Shown here piece after piece: positions 36,098-43,686 of a stretch of 64,000 bases of DNA. Under the pieces are notes generated by a model, which saw only the letters and a program-made list of their open reading frames with translations, ran no database searches and was not told the DNA's origin. This DNA comes from Streptomyces sp. NRRL F-5727 (GTDB taxonomy: Bacteria > Actinomycetota > Actinomycetes > Streptomycetales > Streptomycetaceae), in contig NZ_JOGX01000008.1 of assembly GCF_000719555.1 (NCBI RefSeq), positions 62,001 through 126,000 on the forward strand. The letters are read 5' to 3'. The stretch's first letter is position 1. The number at the start of each line of letters is the position of its first letter. Position numbers and translations under genes: made by a program.

Positions 36098-37702
36098 ATG
36101 GACGGTGGAGACCTGACCTGGCTGATCGTCGTCGTGGTGGCCGCGGTGTGGGCCGTCACGGCCCTCGTGGTCTGCGTGTTCCGGGCGTTCTGGAAACTGC
36201 TCGCCGCCACCTCGCGGGCGGCCGTCACCGCGCTCGGTCCGCTCGGCGCCGGCCGAGCGGACCAGCGGGTGATCCCGATCGGCGCCGAGCCCGCCCACCC
36301 CTCGTACTGGGCCCGGCAGTTGTGGATCGACACGGCCGGCGTCGTCGGCGCCGGGCTGAGGACCCCGTGGCGGGTCTGGCACCACCACTGGATGAAGCGG
36401 GTGGTCGCCCGGCTGTTCCAGGGGCGGCGGCCGACCGGCGGACAGCGCGGGGGCAACCCGTTCACCCGGGCGTGGCTCTGGCTGATGGCCCCCGGCACGG
36501 CGCTCGGCGCGACCGTCGCCGTGCTGCTCGTCGCGGTGCTGCACACCGCCGCGCTGCTCCTCTTCGGGGTGCTCGTCGGCCTCCTGTGGGCCGGCTGGGC
36601 CGCCGCCGTCGGGCTGCTGCGCGGGGCGGAGCGGGCCCGGCTGCTCCTCTTCCGGATCCGGCCGGTCTGCCCGCACCCCGGCTGCCACCGGCCGGTGCCG
36701 CTGGCCGCCCACCGCTGCCCGCACTGCCCCACCGCGACCCACCGGGAGCTGCGGCCCGGACGGTACGGCGTCTTCCGGCACACCTGCGAGTGCGGGCAGC
36801 GGCTGCCCGCCTCCCCGCTCACCGGCCGCGGCCGGATCGCCGCCGAATGCCCCTCCTGCGACCGGCCGCTGCCGCCCGCGGCGGCGACCACCCGGGTGGT
36901 CCACGTGCCGCTGATCGGCGCCTCCTCCTCCGGCAAGACCATGCTGATGGCCGCCGTGGTCGCCGGACTGCGGTCCTGGGCGACGAACGGGAGGCTCACC
37001 CTCGACTACGCCTCCGACGCCGACCGGCACGACAGCGCCCTCCTCGACCAGCGGCTGCGGGACGACGACTGGGCGCTGAAGACCCAGGGCGACCAGCGGG
37101 CCTGGATGATCCTCGTCGGCAAGGGCCGGCAGCGCCGGCTGCTCTACCTGTACGACCCGATGGGCGAGGCGCTCCAGGGCGCCGACCGGCTGCGCGAGCA
37201 GCAGTACCTCGCCCACGCCGACGGCGTCCTCTTCGTGGTCGACGTCCTCGCCGACCGGGCCGTACGGCAGCGCATCGCCGACGCCGACGGCACGGTCGCC
37301 GCCGAGGCCCGGCCCGCCGCCCAGGGACCCGTCGAGACCTTCGACGGGCTCAGCGGCGAACTCACCGCACTCGTCGGACGGAGGGGGAGACTGCCCGTGG
37401 CCGTCGTCGTCACCAAACGGGACGTGCTGGACCGGATCCCGTCGCTGCCGCCCGCGGGCGCCGAGGTCGACACCTGGCTGACCACGCTCGGCCTCGGCGG
37501 GCTCGTCCGCAACTTCACCCACCAGTTCAGGACCGCCCGCTACTGGTCCGTCAGCGCCTTCACCGCCACCGGCACCGGCGCCCTCGACCCCGAGGGCCGG
37601 CGGGCCGCCGAGCCCGTGCTCTGGCTGCTCGCCCGGTCCGGGCTGCGGGTCGGCGCGCTGGTCGACGCGCGGGACGGCGGAGCGGGGGTGCGCGGCCGAT
37701 GA
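36098..37702 (+). CDS. membrane-anchored zinc-ribbon TRAFAC-type GTPase
   Basis: A 534-residue protein with one N-terminal helix (LIVVVVAAVWAVTALVVCVF, residues about 7-26) and a hairpin of two helices (about 131-185: ALGATVAVLLVAVLHTAALLL, VLVGLLWAGWAAAVGLL), then two zinc ribbons (CPHPGCHRPVPLAAHRCPHC; CECGQRLP...CPSC), then a GTPase domain with Walker A GASSSGKT (274-281), YDPMGEA (D353) and TKRD (D442). Membrane anchoring distinguishes it from the soluble partner at 32357. It begins seven bases after the GAP1 stop and ends at ATGA with the next gene. Confidence 0.8.
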   Translation: MDGGDLTWLIVVVVAAVWAVTALVVCVFRAFWKLLAATSRAAVTALGPLGAGRADQRVIPIGAEPAHPSYWARQLWIDTAGVVGAGLRTPWRVWHHHWMKRVVARLFQGRRPTGGQRGGNPFTRAWLWLMAPGTALGATVAVLLVAVLHTAALLLFGVLVGLLWAGWAAAVGLLRGAERARLLLFRIRPVCPHPGCHRPVPLAAHRCPHCPTATHRELRPGRYGVFRHTCECGQRLPASPLTGRGRIAAECPSCDRPLPPAAATTRVVHVPLIGASSSGKTMLMAAVVAGLRSWATNGRLTLDYASDADRHDSALLDQRLRDDDWALKTQGDQRAWMILVGKGRQRRLLYLYDPMGEALQGADRLREQQYLAHADGVLFVVDVLADRAVRQRIADADGTVAAEARPAAQGPVETFDGLSGELTALVGRRGRLPVAVVVTKRDVLDRIPSLPPAGAEVDTWLTTLGLGGLVRNFTHQFRTARYWSVSAFTATGTGALDPEGRRAAEPVLWLLARSGLRVGALVDARDGGAGVRGR

Positions 37703-37893
37703 CCGTGGTCACCCCCCGGGTCTCCCGCTCCCGCAAGGCCGTCCTCGTCCTGCTGCGGACGGCCACCGGCCTCGTCCTCGCGGCGGCGGCGCTCGGCGCG
37801 GTCTACGGACTGCCCGGGCTCGTCGACGCGATCGTCCGGCTCGCCGGGGACGTCCCCGGCCTCTGGGAGGAGCTGACGGCCGACAGCCCCTGA
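37699..37893 (+). CDS. small membrane protein in GTPase/kinase operon
   Basis: A 64-residue protein overlapping the previous stop (ATGA). A basic N-terminus (RVSRSRK) precedes one hydrophobic helix VLLRTATGLVLAAAALGAVYG (about 14-34) and an amphipathic acidic tail (LVDAIVRLAGDVPGLWEEL). It could recruit or anchor the GTPase at the membrane. Short, but its overlap and codon bias support it. Confidence 0.65.
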   Translation: MTVVTPRVSRSRKAVLVLLRTATGLVLAAAALGAVYGLPGLVDAIVRLAGDVPGLWEELTADSP

Positions 37894-37943
37894 CCCGCCT
37901 TCCGTCCCCTTCCCTTCCCCTATCCCTGTTCCAGGAGGACATC

Positions 37944-38642
37944 GTGACCGACCTCCCCGGCGGTGCCATGGCGAACCGCCCGGTGCACTTCATCTGGCTG
38001 CTCGACACCTCGTACTCGATGCTCGGCGAGAAGATCGGACAGCTCAACTACGCGATCCGGGAGGCGATCCCGGAGATGCAGTCGGTGGCCCGCGACAACC
38101 CGGCCGCCCAGCTCCTGCTCCGCACCATCACCTTCTCGACCACCGCCCGCTGGCACCACAAGGACCCGGTCGAGGTGGACTCCTTCACCTGGCAGGACGT
38201 GGCCCCCGACGGCACCACCAACCTCGGCGAGGCGCTCCACCTGGTCGCCGGCGAGCTGCGGACCCCGCCCATGCCGGAGCGGGCCCTCAAGCCGGTGATC
38301 GCGCTGGTCTCCGACGGCGCCCCGACCGACGACTGGCGGGCCGGGCTGCGTGCCATCGAGGCCACCCCGTGGGGCCGCAAGGCCGTCCGGGTGGCCATCG
38401 CGATCGGCGCGGACGCCGACCGGGGCGTCCTCCAGGAGTTCCTGGCCAACCCGGAGCTGCGCCCGCTGGACGCCAACAGCCCCAAGCAGCTCGCCGCCGC
38501 GATCCGCTGGGCGTCGACGGCCGCGGTGAAGGCCGCCTCGCAGCCCGTCGCCGGGGGCCACGTGGGCGACGGCCCCACCAAGCCCGCCGCCCCCTACGCG
38601 CCGCCGGTCCTCGCCGACGACGACGAAGACGACGTGTGGTGA
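37944..38642 (+). CDS. TerY-like vWA domain protein
   Basis: A 232-residue von Willebrand A domain protein. MIDAS metal-binding residues are present: DTSYSM (D21-x-S-x-S), TT in GTTNLGEALHL (about 91), and SDGAPTDDW (D124). The fold is like TerY of the tellurium-stress TerY-P triads; the C-terminus ends in an acidic DDDEDDVW tail. TerY proteins are thought to bind a metal-dependent ligand that links the kinase and phosphatase. GTG 37944 has CAGGAGG upstream. The stop overlaps the PP2C start. Confidence 0.85.
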   Translation: MTDLPGGAMANRPVHFIWLLDTSYSMLGEKIGQLNYAIREAIPEMQSVARDNPAAQLLLRTITFSTTARWHHKDPVEVDSFTWQDVAPDGTTNLGEALHLVAGELRTPPMPERALKPVIALVSDGAPTDDWRAGLRAIEATPWGRKAVRVAIAIGADADRGVLQEFLANPELRPLDANSPKQLAAAIRWASTAAVKAASQPVAGGHVGDGPTKPAAPYAPPVLADDDEDDVW

Positions 38643-39619
38643 GCCCCCTGGCGGACTGGGAGACACTCTGCGAGAGCGTCCAGGGGCTCGGCAAGAAGCT
38701 CAACCAGGACCGGGGCCGGGTGCGGGGCACGGGATCGGCGGAGGACCCCCTGATCCTCACCGTGGCGGACGGGCACGGCTCCGCGTCCTACCCGCGCAGC
38801 GACGTCGGGGCGCACTTCGCCGCGGCCCTCTTCGTCGACAAGGGGCGGGAGTTCGGCAGCTGCCTCGGCCCCGGCAGCCCCGGGGGCCGGCTGAGCCGGC
38901 TGCACGACTACGCCCGGTACGAGCTGCCGGAGCGGCTGGTGCGGGACTGGCAGACGCGGGTGTGGGAGCACTGGCACCGCCAGCCCGGCCCGGAGGGGGC
39001 GGACGCGCCCCGGGAGGACGTGCTGCGGCTGTACGGCTCCACGCTCGTGGGGGCCGTCGTGGTCCCCGGCCTGTTCGTCGCCTGGCAGTTGGGCGACGGG
39101 GAGCTCACGGTTGTGGACGAGGGCGGGCGGGTGCGGCTGCCGCTCGCCCCGGAGCGGGCCGAACTCGGGGACGAGACGGCCTCCTTGTGCCTGCCGGAGG
39201 CGTGGCGGCTGGTCCGGGTGCACTGGGAGCCGCTGCCCGACCCGGAGCGGGGGCCCCGGCTGCTCGCGCTGTCGACGGACGGCCTGTCGAAGAGCTTCGC
39301 CTCGGACGCGGGGTTCACCGCGTTCACGGCGGGGCTGTACGAGCGGCTGGCCGGCCGGGGCGTGCCGGGGATCGCCGAGGACGTGCCGCGCTGGCTGGCG
39401 GAGGCGTCCCGGCACTCCGGCGACGACACCACCCTGGCCCTCGCCCACCGCGCGGAGCGGGACGACGACCCCAGGGCGGCGTGGGCGTCGGCGCCGGAGG
39501 CGGCGCGGCCCTGGGGCCCGGAGCCCGCGGCGGAACCGGAGCCGGGGCCCGTGGCGGAGCCGGACGCCGGGGTGCCGGACGGCACGACGAACGACGACGA
39601 GGAGACGGAACGACGATGA
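38639..39619 (+). CDS. PP2C-type protein phosphatase
   Basis: A 326-residue PPM phosphatase starting at GTG overlapping the vWA stop. Metal-binding aspartates: NQDRG near the N-terminus, VADGHG (D44), STDGLSKSF (D214), GDDTTLAL (D262, D263), as required for Mn/Mg-dependent Ser/Thr dephosphorylation. A Pro/Ala/Glu-rich C-terminal tail (about 280-326) ends in acidic residues. It would reverse phosphorylation by the kinase encoded immediately downstream, whose ATG overlaps its stop. Confidence 0.88.
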   Translation: MSPLADWETLCESVQGLGKKLNQDRGRVRGTGSAEDPLILTVADGHGSASYPRSDVGAHFAAALFVDKGREFGSCLGPGSPGGRLSRLHDYARYELPERLVRDWQTRVWEHWHRQPGPEGADAPREDVLRLYGSTLVGAVVVPGLFVAWQLGDGELTVVDEGGRVRLPLAPERAELGDETASLCLPEAWRLVRVHWEPLPDPERGPRLLALSTDGLSKSFASDAGFTAFTAGLYERLAGRGVPGIAEDVPRWLAEASRHSGDDTTLALAHRAERDDDPRAAWASAPEAARPWGPEPAAEPEPGPVAEPDAGVPDGTTNDDEETERR

Positions 39620-40953
39620 GTGGCATGCTCGACAACGGGGACACCCTGACGACCGACACCGGGGAGACGCTCGTCGTCGACCGCCTGCTCGGCCAGGGCG
39701 GCCAGGGCGAGGTCTACCGGGTGACGCTTCCGGACGGCTCCGCCAAGGCGCTCAAGTGGTACTACCCCGAGAGCGCGACCCCGCAGCAGCGGCAGGTGGT
39801 CGAGGACCTGGTGGCCCGGGACTTCAAGGACGACCGCTTCCTGTGGCCGACCGCGTTCGTCGGCGCGGCCCAGGACCGCTTCGGCTATCTGATGGACGTG
39901 CGGCCGGACCGCTTCCGCGGGCTGCCCGAGCTGTTCCGGCGGACGGTCACCACCAGCTTCCGCGAGCTGCTGACCGCGTGCCTGTACACGGTGGAGGCGT
40001 ACCAGGCGCTGCACTCGCGCGGGATCGCCTACCGGGACATCTCCTGGGGCAACATCTTCTTCGACCCGGCCACCGGCGAGGTGCTGGTCTGCGACAACGA
40101 CAACGCGGTGGTGGAGGGCGACCAGAGCGGCATCTCCGGCACGATGGGCTTCATGGCGCCCGAGCTGGTGCGCGGCGACCCGGGGGCCATGCCGGGCACG
40201 CAGAGCGACCTGCACTCGCTGTCGGTGCTGCTGTTCATGTTCCTGACGAACCACCACCCCTTCAAGGGCAGGCGCGAGTTGGCGATCCGCTGCCTGGACG
40301 AGCACGCGGAGCGCAAGCTGTACGGGCGCGACCCGCTCTTCCTCTTCGACCCGGACGACCCGGACAACCGCCCGGACCCGGTGGAGCACACGACCGTGCT
40401 GGCGCTGTGGCCGCTGGTCCCGCCGTCGCTCCAGCGGCTGTTCACGCAGAACTTCACGGTCGGGCTGCGGGAGCCGTCGGCGCGGGTCCGCGAGTCGCAG
40501 TGGCGGGACGCGCTGCGGGCGGCCCGGGACGCGGTCGTGGAGTGCCCGAACTGCGGTCGGCAGAACATGACCGAGCCGGGCACGGCGACGCCCGGGAACT
40601 GCTGGAAGGACGCGGCGCCGCTGGTGCTGCCGCCCCGGCTCGTGGTGACCACCCCGCCGCCCCGGACGGAGCGGCACGTCCTGCTGGGACGGGCGGCGCG
40701 GATCCACCGCCACCACCTGGCGGCCGAGCCGACCCGGCACGACTACTCGGACGGCAGCCTCGTCGCCGAGCTGGTCGAGCACCCGCAGAAGCCGGGCCGG
40801 TACGGGCTCGCCAACCGCTCGGCGGACGCCTGGACCGGCACCCGCTCCGACGGCACCAGCCAGCGGATCGTGCCGGGCCAGACGGTGCCGCTGCGCTCCG
40901 GCCTCGCGCTCGAACTGGCCGACGGGGCCCGGGCCGTGGTCCGCGCCCGCTGA
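39616..40953 (+). CDS. Ser/Thr protein kinase with C-terminal zinc/FHA-like region
   Basis: A 445-residue protein with a eukaryotic-type kinase domain: glycine loop GQGGQGEVY (about 27-35), AKALKWYY with Lys47, catalytic loop YRDISWGN (D141, N146; HRD changed to YRD), and DND (160-162) in place of DFG. The activation segment GTMGFMAPELV fits. After residue about 300 comes a zinc-finger fragment CPNCGRQ...C and a beta-rich part (LLGRAARIHRHHLAAEP..., SLVAELVEHP, YGLANRSADAWTG, LRSGLALELADG) resembling a degenerate FHA domain. It is the third member of the triad. Lys, Asp and Asn are present, so activity is likely. Confidence 0.85.
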   Translation: MSGMLDNGDTLTTDTGETLVVDRLLGQGGQGEVYRVTLPDGSAKALKWYYPESATPQQRQVVEDLVARDFKDDRFLWPTAFVGAAQDRFGYLMDVRPDRFRGLPELFRRTVTTSFRELLTACLYTVEAYQALHSRGIAYRDISWGNIFFDPATGEVLVCDNDNAVVEGDQSGISGTMGFMAPELVRGDPGAMPGTQSDLHSLSVLLFMFLTNHHPFKGRRELAIRCLDEHAERKLYGRDPLFLFDPDDPDNRPDPVEHTTVLALWPLVPPSLQRLFTQNFTVGLREPSARVRESQWRDALRAARDAVVECPNCGRQNMTEPGTATPGNCWKDAAPLVLPPRLVVTTPPPRTERHVLLGRAARIHRHHLAAEPTRHDYSDGSLVAELVEHPQKPGRYGLANRSADAWTGTRSDGTSQRIVPGQTVPLRSGLALELADGARAVVRAR

Positions 40954-40977
40954 CCCGGACGGCGCCGCGCGGGCCGC

Positions 40978-41157
40978 TCAGCCGCCGAGGAGGGCCGTGA
41001 TCCGCTGGACCAGGGCCATGCCGCCGCTGCCGACCGTCACGTACGGCTCGACGGCGGCGAGCGCGGTGCGCACCCGGCCCTGGTCGACCGGGCGGCCCTC
41101 CTTCTCGGCGCCGGCGAGTTCGTCCCGTACGGCCTCCGCGCGGGCGAACCGGACGCC
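40978..41157 (-). pseudogene. C-terminal gene fragment
   Basis: A 59-codon reading frame (VRFARAEAVRDELAGAEKEG...TALAAVEPYVTVGSGGMALV then QRITALLGG) with good codon bias and a natural stop, but preceded in frame by TAG at 41158-41160 and lacking a start with a ribosome site. It has the look of the conserved C-terminus of a helical actinobacterial protein whose 5' part is gone. It could be a remnant of an effector or transposed gene near the GTPase operon. Confidence 0.45.
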
Positions 41158-41183
41158 CTAGGGGGACCGACCGCAGACGTGTG

Positions 41184-41594
41184 TCAGGCGTCTTCCGCGG
41201 GCTTCAGGCGCAGCGAGATGGAGTTGATGCAGTACCGCTGGTCCGTGGGGGTCGGGTAGCCCTCGCCCTCGAAGACGTGGCCCAGGTGGGAGCCGCAGCG
41301 GGCGCAGCGGACCTCCGTGCGGACCATGCCGTGGGAGGTGTCGGCGAGCAGCTCGACGGCGTCGCTGTCCTTCGGGTCGAAGAAGGACGGCCAGCCGCAG
41401 TGCGACTCGAACTTCTCCTTCGACGTGAAGAGCTCGGCCCCGCAGCCGCGGCAGGAGTAGACGCCCTCCGTCCTGGTGTCCGTGTACTCACCGCGGAAGG
41501 CGGGCTCGGTGCCGGCCAGCCGGAGCACCTGGTACTCCGACGGGGTCAGCTGCGCCTGCCACTCCTCGTCCGACTTCTCGACCTCGTACGCCAT
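41184..41594 (-). CDS. msrB: peptide-methionine (R)-S-oxide reductase
   Basis: A 136-residue MsrB that reduces methionine-R-sulfoxide in proteins. Zinc ligands appear as two CxxC pairs, CRGC and CARC; the catalytic Cys is in RYCINSISLRL near the C-terminus; the signature GWPSFF and GHVFEGEGYPTPTDQRYC are complete. It is transcribed on the minus strand 15 bases downstream of murC, probably as one unit. Confidence 0.95.
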   Translation of the reverse strand: MAYEVEKSDEEWQAQLTPSEYQVLRLAGTEPAFRGEYTDTRTEGVYSCRGCGAELFTSKEKFESHCGWPSFFDPKDSDAVELLADTSHGMVRTEVRCARCGSHLGHVFEGEGYPTPTDQRYCINSISLRLKPAEDA

Positions 41595-41609
41595 CGTGCG
41601 TCCACTCCC

Positions 41610-43007
41610 TCAGTTCGCCAGGCGGGCCAGGATCCGCGGACCGAGGTCCGTGACGTCGCCCGCGCCCATGGTCAGAACGAAGTCACCGGGGCGGACCATT
41701 CCCGCGATCACCTCGGGGACGGCGGTCTTGTCGTGGACGGCGGTGACGTCGGCGCCGGCCGCGCGGGCCGCGTCGAGGATCAGCTCGCTGGTGACGCCGG
41801 GGATCGGGTCCTCGCGGGCCGGGTAGATGTCGAGGACCACGGAGGCGTCGGCGAGGGCGAGGGCGTCGCCCATCTCCTTGCCCAGCTCCTGGGTGCGGGA
41901 GAAGAGGTGCGGCTGGAAGACGACGAGGAGGCGGGAGCCCGCGGCGGCGCCGCGCATGGCCTCCAGGTCGGCGGTCATCTCGGTGGGGTGGTGCGCGTAC
42001 GAGTCGATGACCTGGACGCCGGCGGCCTCGCCCTTGAGCTGGAGGCGGCGGCCGACGCCGGTGTAGGCGGTGAGGGCCTGGGCGAGGGCGGCCGGGTCGA
42101 GGCCCGCGCGGGCGCCGGCGGCGAGGGCCGCGGCGGCGTTGTGGGCGTAGTGGCGGCCGGGGACGGAGACGGTGAAGGTGTGCTCGGTGCCGTCGAGGGC
42201 GACGGTGACCTCGCTCTTCATCCCGTTCGGGACGATCTTGAGGATGCGGGCGTCGGAGTCCTCGCCCTCGCCGACGGTGACGATGGCGAGGTCCTGGCGG
42301 CCCTCGGCGGCGACGCGGCGGGCCAGCTCGCGGGCGCCGGCGTGCTCGCCGACGACGAGGGTGCCGCCGGGGCGGATCTTCGCGGCGAACTTCTCGAAGG
42401 ACTCGTAGATCTCGTCCATGGAGGCGTAGTTCGCGTGGTGGTCGAGCTCGACGTTGAGGACGATCGCGACCCGGGGGTCGTACTTCTGGAAGCTGCGGTC
42501 GCTCTCGTCCGCCTCGGCGACGAACACCTCGCCGGCGCCGTGCCGGGCGTTGGTGCCGGGGCCGGCGAGGTCGCCGCCGATCGCGTACGAGGGGTCGGCG
42601 CCGAGCTCGGTGAGGGCGACGGCCAGCATCGAGGTGGTGGTGGTCTTGCCGTGGGTGCCGGCGACGGCGATCGCGGTCAGCCCGTCCATGAGGGAGGCGA
42701 GCGCGTCGGAGCGGTGCACGACCGGGATGCCGAGCTCGGCGGCGCGGGCCAGCTCGGGGTTGTCGGCGCGGATGGCGCTGGAGACGACGACGGCGGAGGC
42801 GTCGTCGGCGAGGTGGTCGGCGGCGTGGCCGATGTGCACGGTGACGCCGTGGGCGCGGAGCGCCTCGGCGGTCGGGGAGTCCTTGGCGTCGCTGCCGGCG
42901 ACCTTGGCGCCGCGCTGGGCGAGGATCTTCGCGATGCCCGACATTCCGGCACCGCCGATGCCGATGAAGTGCGGCCGTTCCATGGCGGCAGGGATGGCGG
43001 GTGCCAT
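41610..43007 (-). CDS. murC: UDP-N-acetylmuramate--L-alanine ligase MurC
   Basis: A 465-residue ATP-dependent ligase that adds L-Ala to UDP-MurNAc in peptidoglycan synthesis. Domain 1: HFIGIGGAGMSGIA; ATP-binding GTHGKTTTTSML; Mg/substrate residues in FVAEADESDRSF and VLNVELDHHANY; domain 3 near VQVIDSYAHHPTEMTADL. The ATG has GGGGAGAG upstream. It is isolated from the dcw cluster here, as in other Streptomyces, and lies between the hypothetical protein gene at 43110 and msrB. Confidence 0.95.
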   Translation of the reverse strand: MAPAIPAAMERPHFIGIGGAGMSGIAKILAQRGAKVAGSDAKDSPTAEALRAHGVTVHIGHAADHLADDASAVVVSSAIRADNPELARAAELGIPVVHRSDALASLMDGLTAIAVAGTHGKTTTTSMLAVALTELGADPSYAIGGDLAGPGTNARHGAGEVFVAEADESDRSFQKYDPRVAIVLNVELDHHANYASMDEIYESFEKFAAKIRPGGTLVVGEHAGARELARRVAAEGRQDLAIVTVGEGEDSDARILKIVPNGMKSEVTVALDGTEHTFTVSVPGRHYAHNAAAALAAGARAGLDPAALAQALTAYTGVGRRLQLKGEAAGVQVIDSYAHHPTEMTADLEAMRGAAAGSRLLVVFQPHLFSRTQELGKEMGDALALADASVVLDIYPAREDPIPGVTSELILDAARAAGADVTAVHDKTAVPEVIAGMVRPGDFVLTMGAGDVTDLGPRILARLAN

Positions 43008-43065
43008 GCGGTTCTCTCCCCGGGTGTGCGTACGACGTGTCGGCTCCAGCCTAGTGGCTGGAACC

Positions 43066-43101
43066 GGAGGGCCCGGGGACGCGGCGCGCCCCGGGCCCTC
43101 C
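43066..43101. terminator. terminator upstream of murC (ending the gene at 43110-43580)
   Basis: GGAGGGCCCGGGG (43066-43078) and CCCCGGGCCCTCC (43089-43101) give a perfect 13-bp stem with a 10-base loop, just downstream of the minus-strand stop at 43110. Confidence 0.65.
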
Positions 43102-43109
43102 GCCCGCCG

Positions 43110-43580
43110 TCACTCGCTGTGCGCGAACAGCTTCAGGACGGGGACGCCGACCTTGTGGCGGGCGCGGGAGGCCCAGTCGCGGTGGAAGAACTCCTCCACG
43201 TAGTGCGGGGCGGTGAGGACGATCACCTCGTCCGCCTCCGCCTCGTCGACGACGGCCTTCATCTTGTCGAGGGGGTGGTCCTCGACCACCTGTCCGACCG
43301 CTTCGCAGCCCGCCTCTCTCAGGGCCCTGAGCGAGTGCTCCAGGGCCAGCTCGGCCGGCTTGCGGGCCTCCTTCCCCTCCGGTTCGTCGCCCTCCCGGGT
43401 CGCCTCCTTGAGCTCACCCATGGCGACGTCGTCGATGGCGCGCAGCAGGAGATCGGCCTGGTCACCGCGCGGCTGCATGAGCACGATGAAGGACACGGTC
43501 TCGTCGCCGTGCAGGGTGGTGACGAATTCCACGTCCATGGACGTCAGGGGCTTCTCGATCATCAGAACGCTTGTGAACAC
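43110..43580 (-). CDS. conserved hypothetical protein (often misannotated as indole-3-glycerol phosphate synthase)
   Basis: A 156-residue protein starting FTSVLMIEKPLTSMDVEFVTTLHGDETVSFIVLMQ and ending YVEEFFHRDWASRARHKVGVPVLKLFAHSE. The beta-alpha pattern and KMKAVVDEAEADEVIVLTAPHYV resemble a universal-stress-like nucleotide-binding fold. It has none of the TrpC catalytic motifs, so I do not adopt that label sometimes seen in Streptomyces. GTG 43580 matches the start of homologues I recall; an ATG four codons later is possible. Expression may depend on the hairpin at 43611-43628. Confidence 0.7.
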   Translation of the reverse strand: MFTSVLMIEKPLTSMDVEFVTTLHGDETVSFIVLMQPRGDQADLLLRAIDDVAMGELKEATREGDEPEGKEARKPAELALEHSLRALREAGCEAVGQVVEDHPLDKMKAVVDEAEADEVIVLTAPHYVEEFFHRDWASRARHKVGVPVLKLFAHSE

Positions 43581-43610
43581 CTCAGGAGCCCTTCTGCGGA
43601 AACCATCCTT

Positions 43611-43628
43611 CCCCGTGACCGCACGGGG
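43611..43628. promoter_or_regulatory. 7-bp hairpin upstream of the hypothetical protein gene
   Basis: CCCCGTG-ACCG-CACGGGG, perfect arms, 31 bases upstream of the minus-strand GTG at 43580. A possible leader hairpin or operator. Confidence 0.35.
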
Positions 43629-43661
43629 ACTGCGACTGTGATTGTGCCCAGCCGACGCTAA

Positions 43662-43680
43662 GCGGAACGGGAAATTCCGC
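43662..43680. terminator. weak hairpin after the RibD-like gene
   Basis: GCGGAA and TTCCGC form a 6-bp stem with a 7-base loop just downstream of the minus-strand stop at 43687, with a short A/T-rich centre. A possible terminator of the pyrimidine reductase gene or an operator for the next gene. Confidence 0.35.
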
Positions 43681-43686
43681 CGATTG

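Noticed and set aside
36098..37702. AAA or dynamin-like ATPase
   Set aside because: No Walker B D-E or sensor motifs; the P-loop followed by DxxG and TKxD fits a TRAFAC-type GTPase.
43110..43580. Annotation as indole-3-glycerol phosphate synthase
   Set aside because: None of the TrpC barrel motifs are present; the protein is far too short (156 versus about 260 residues).
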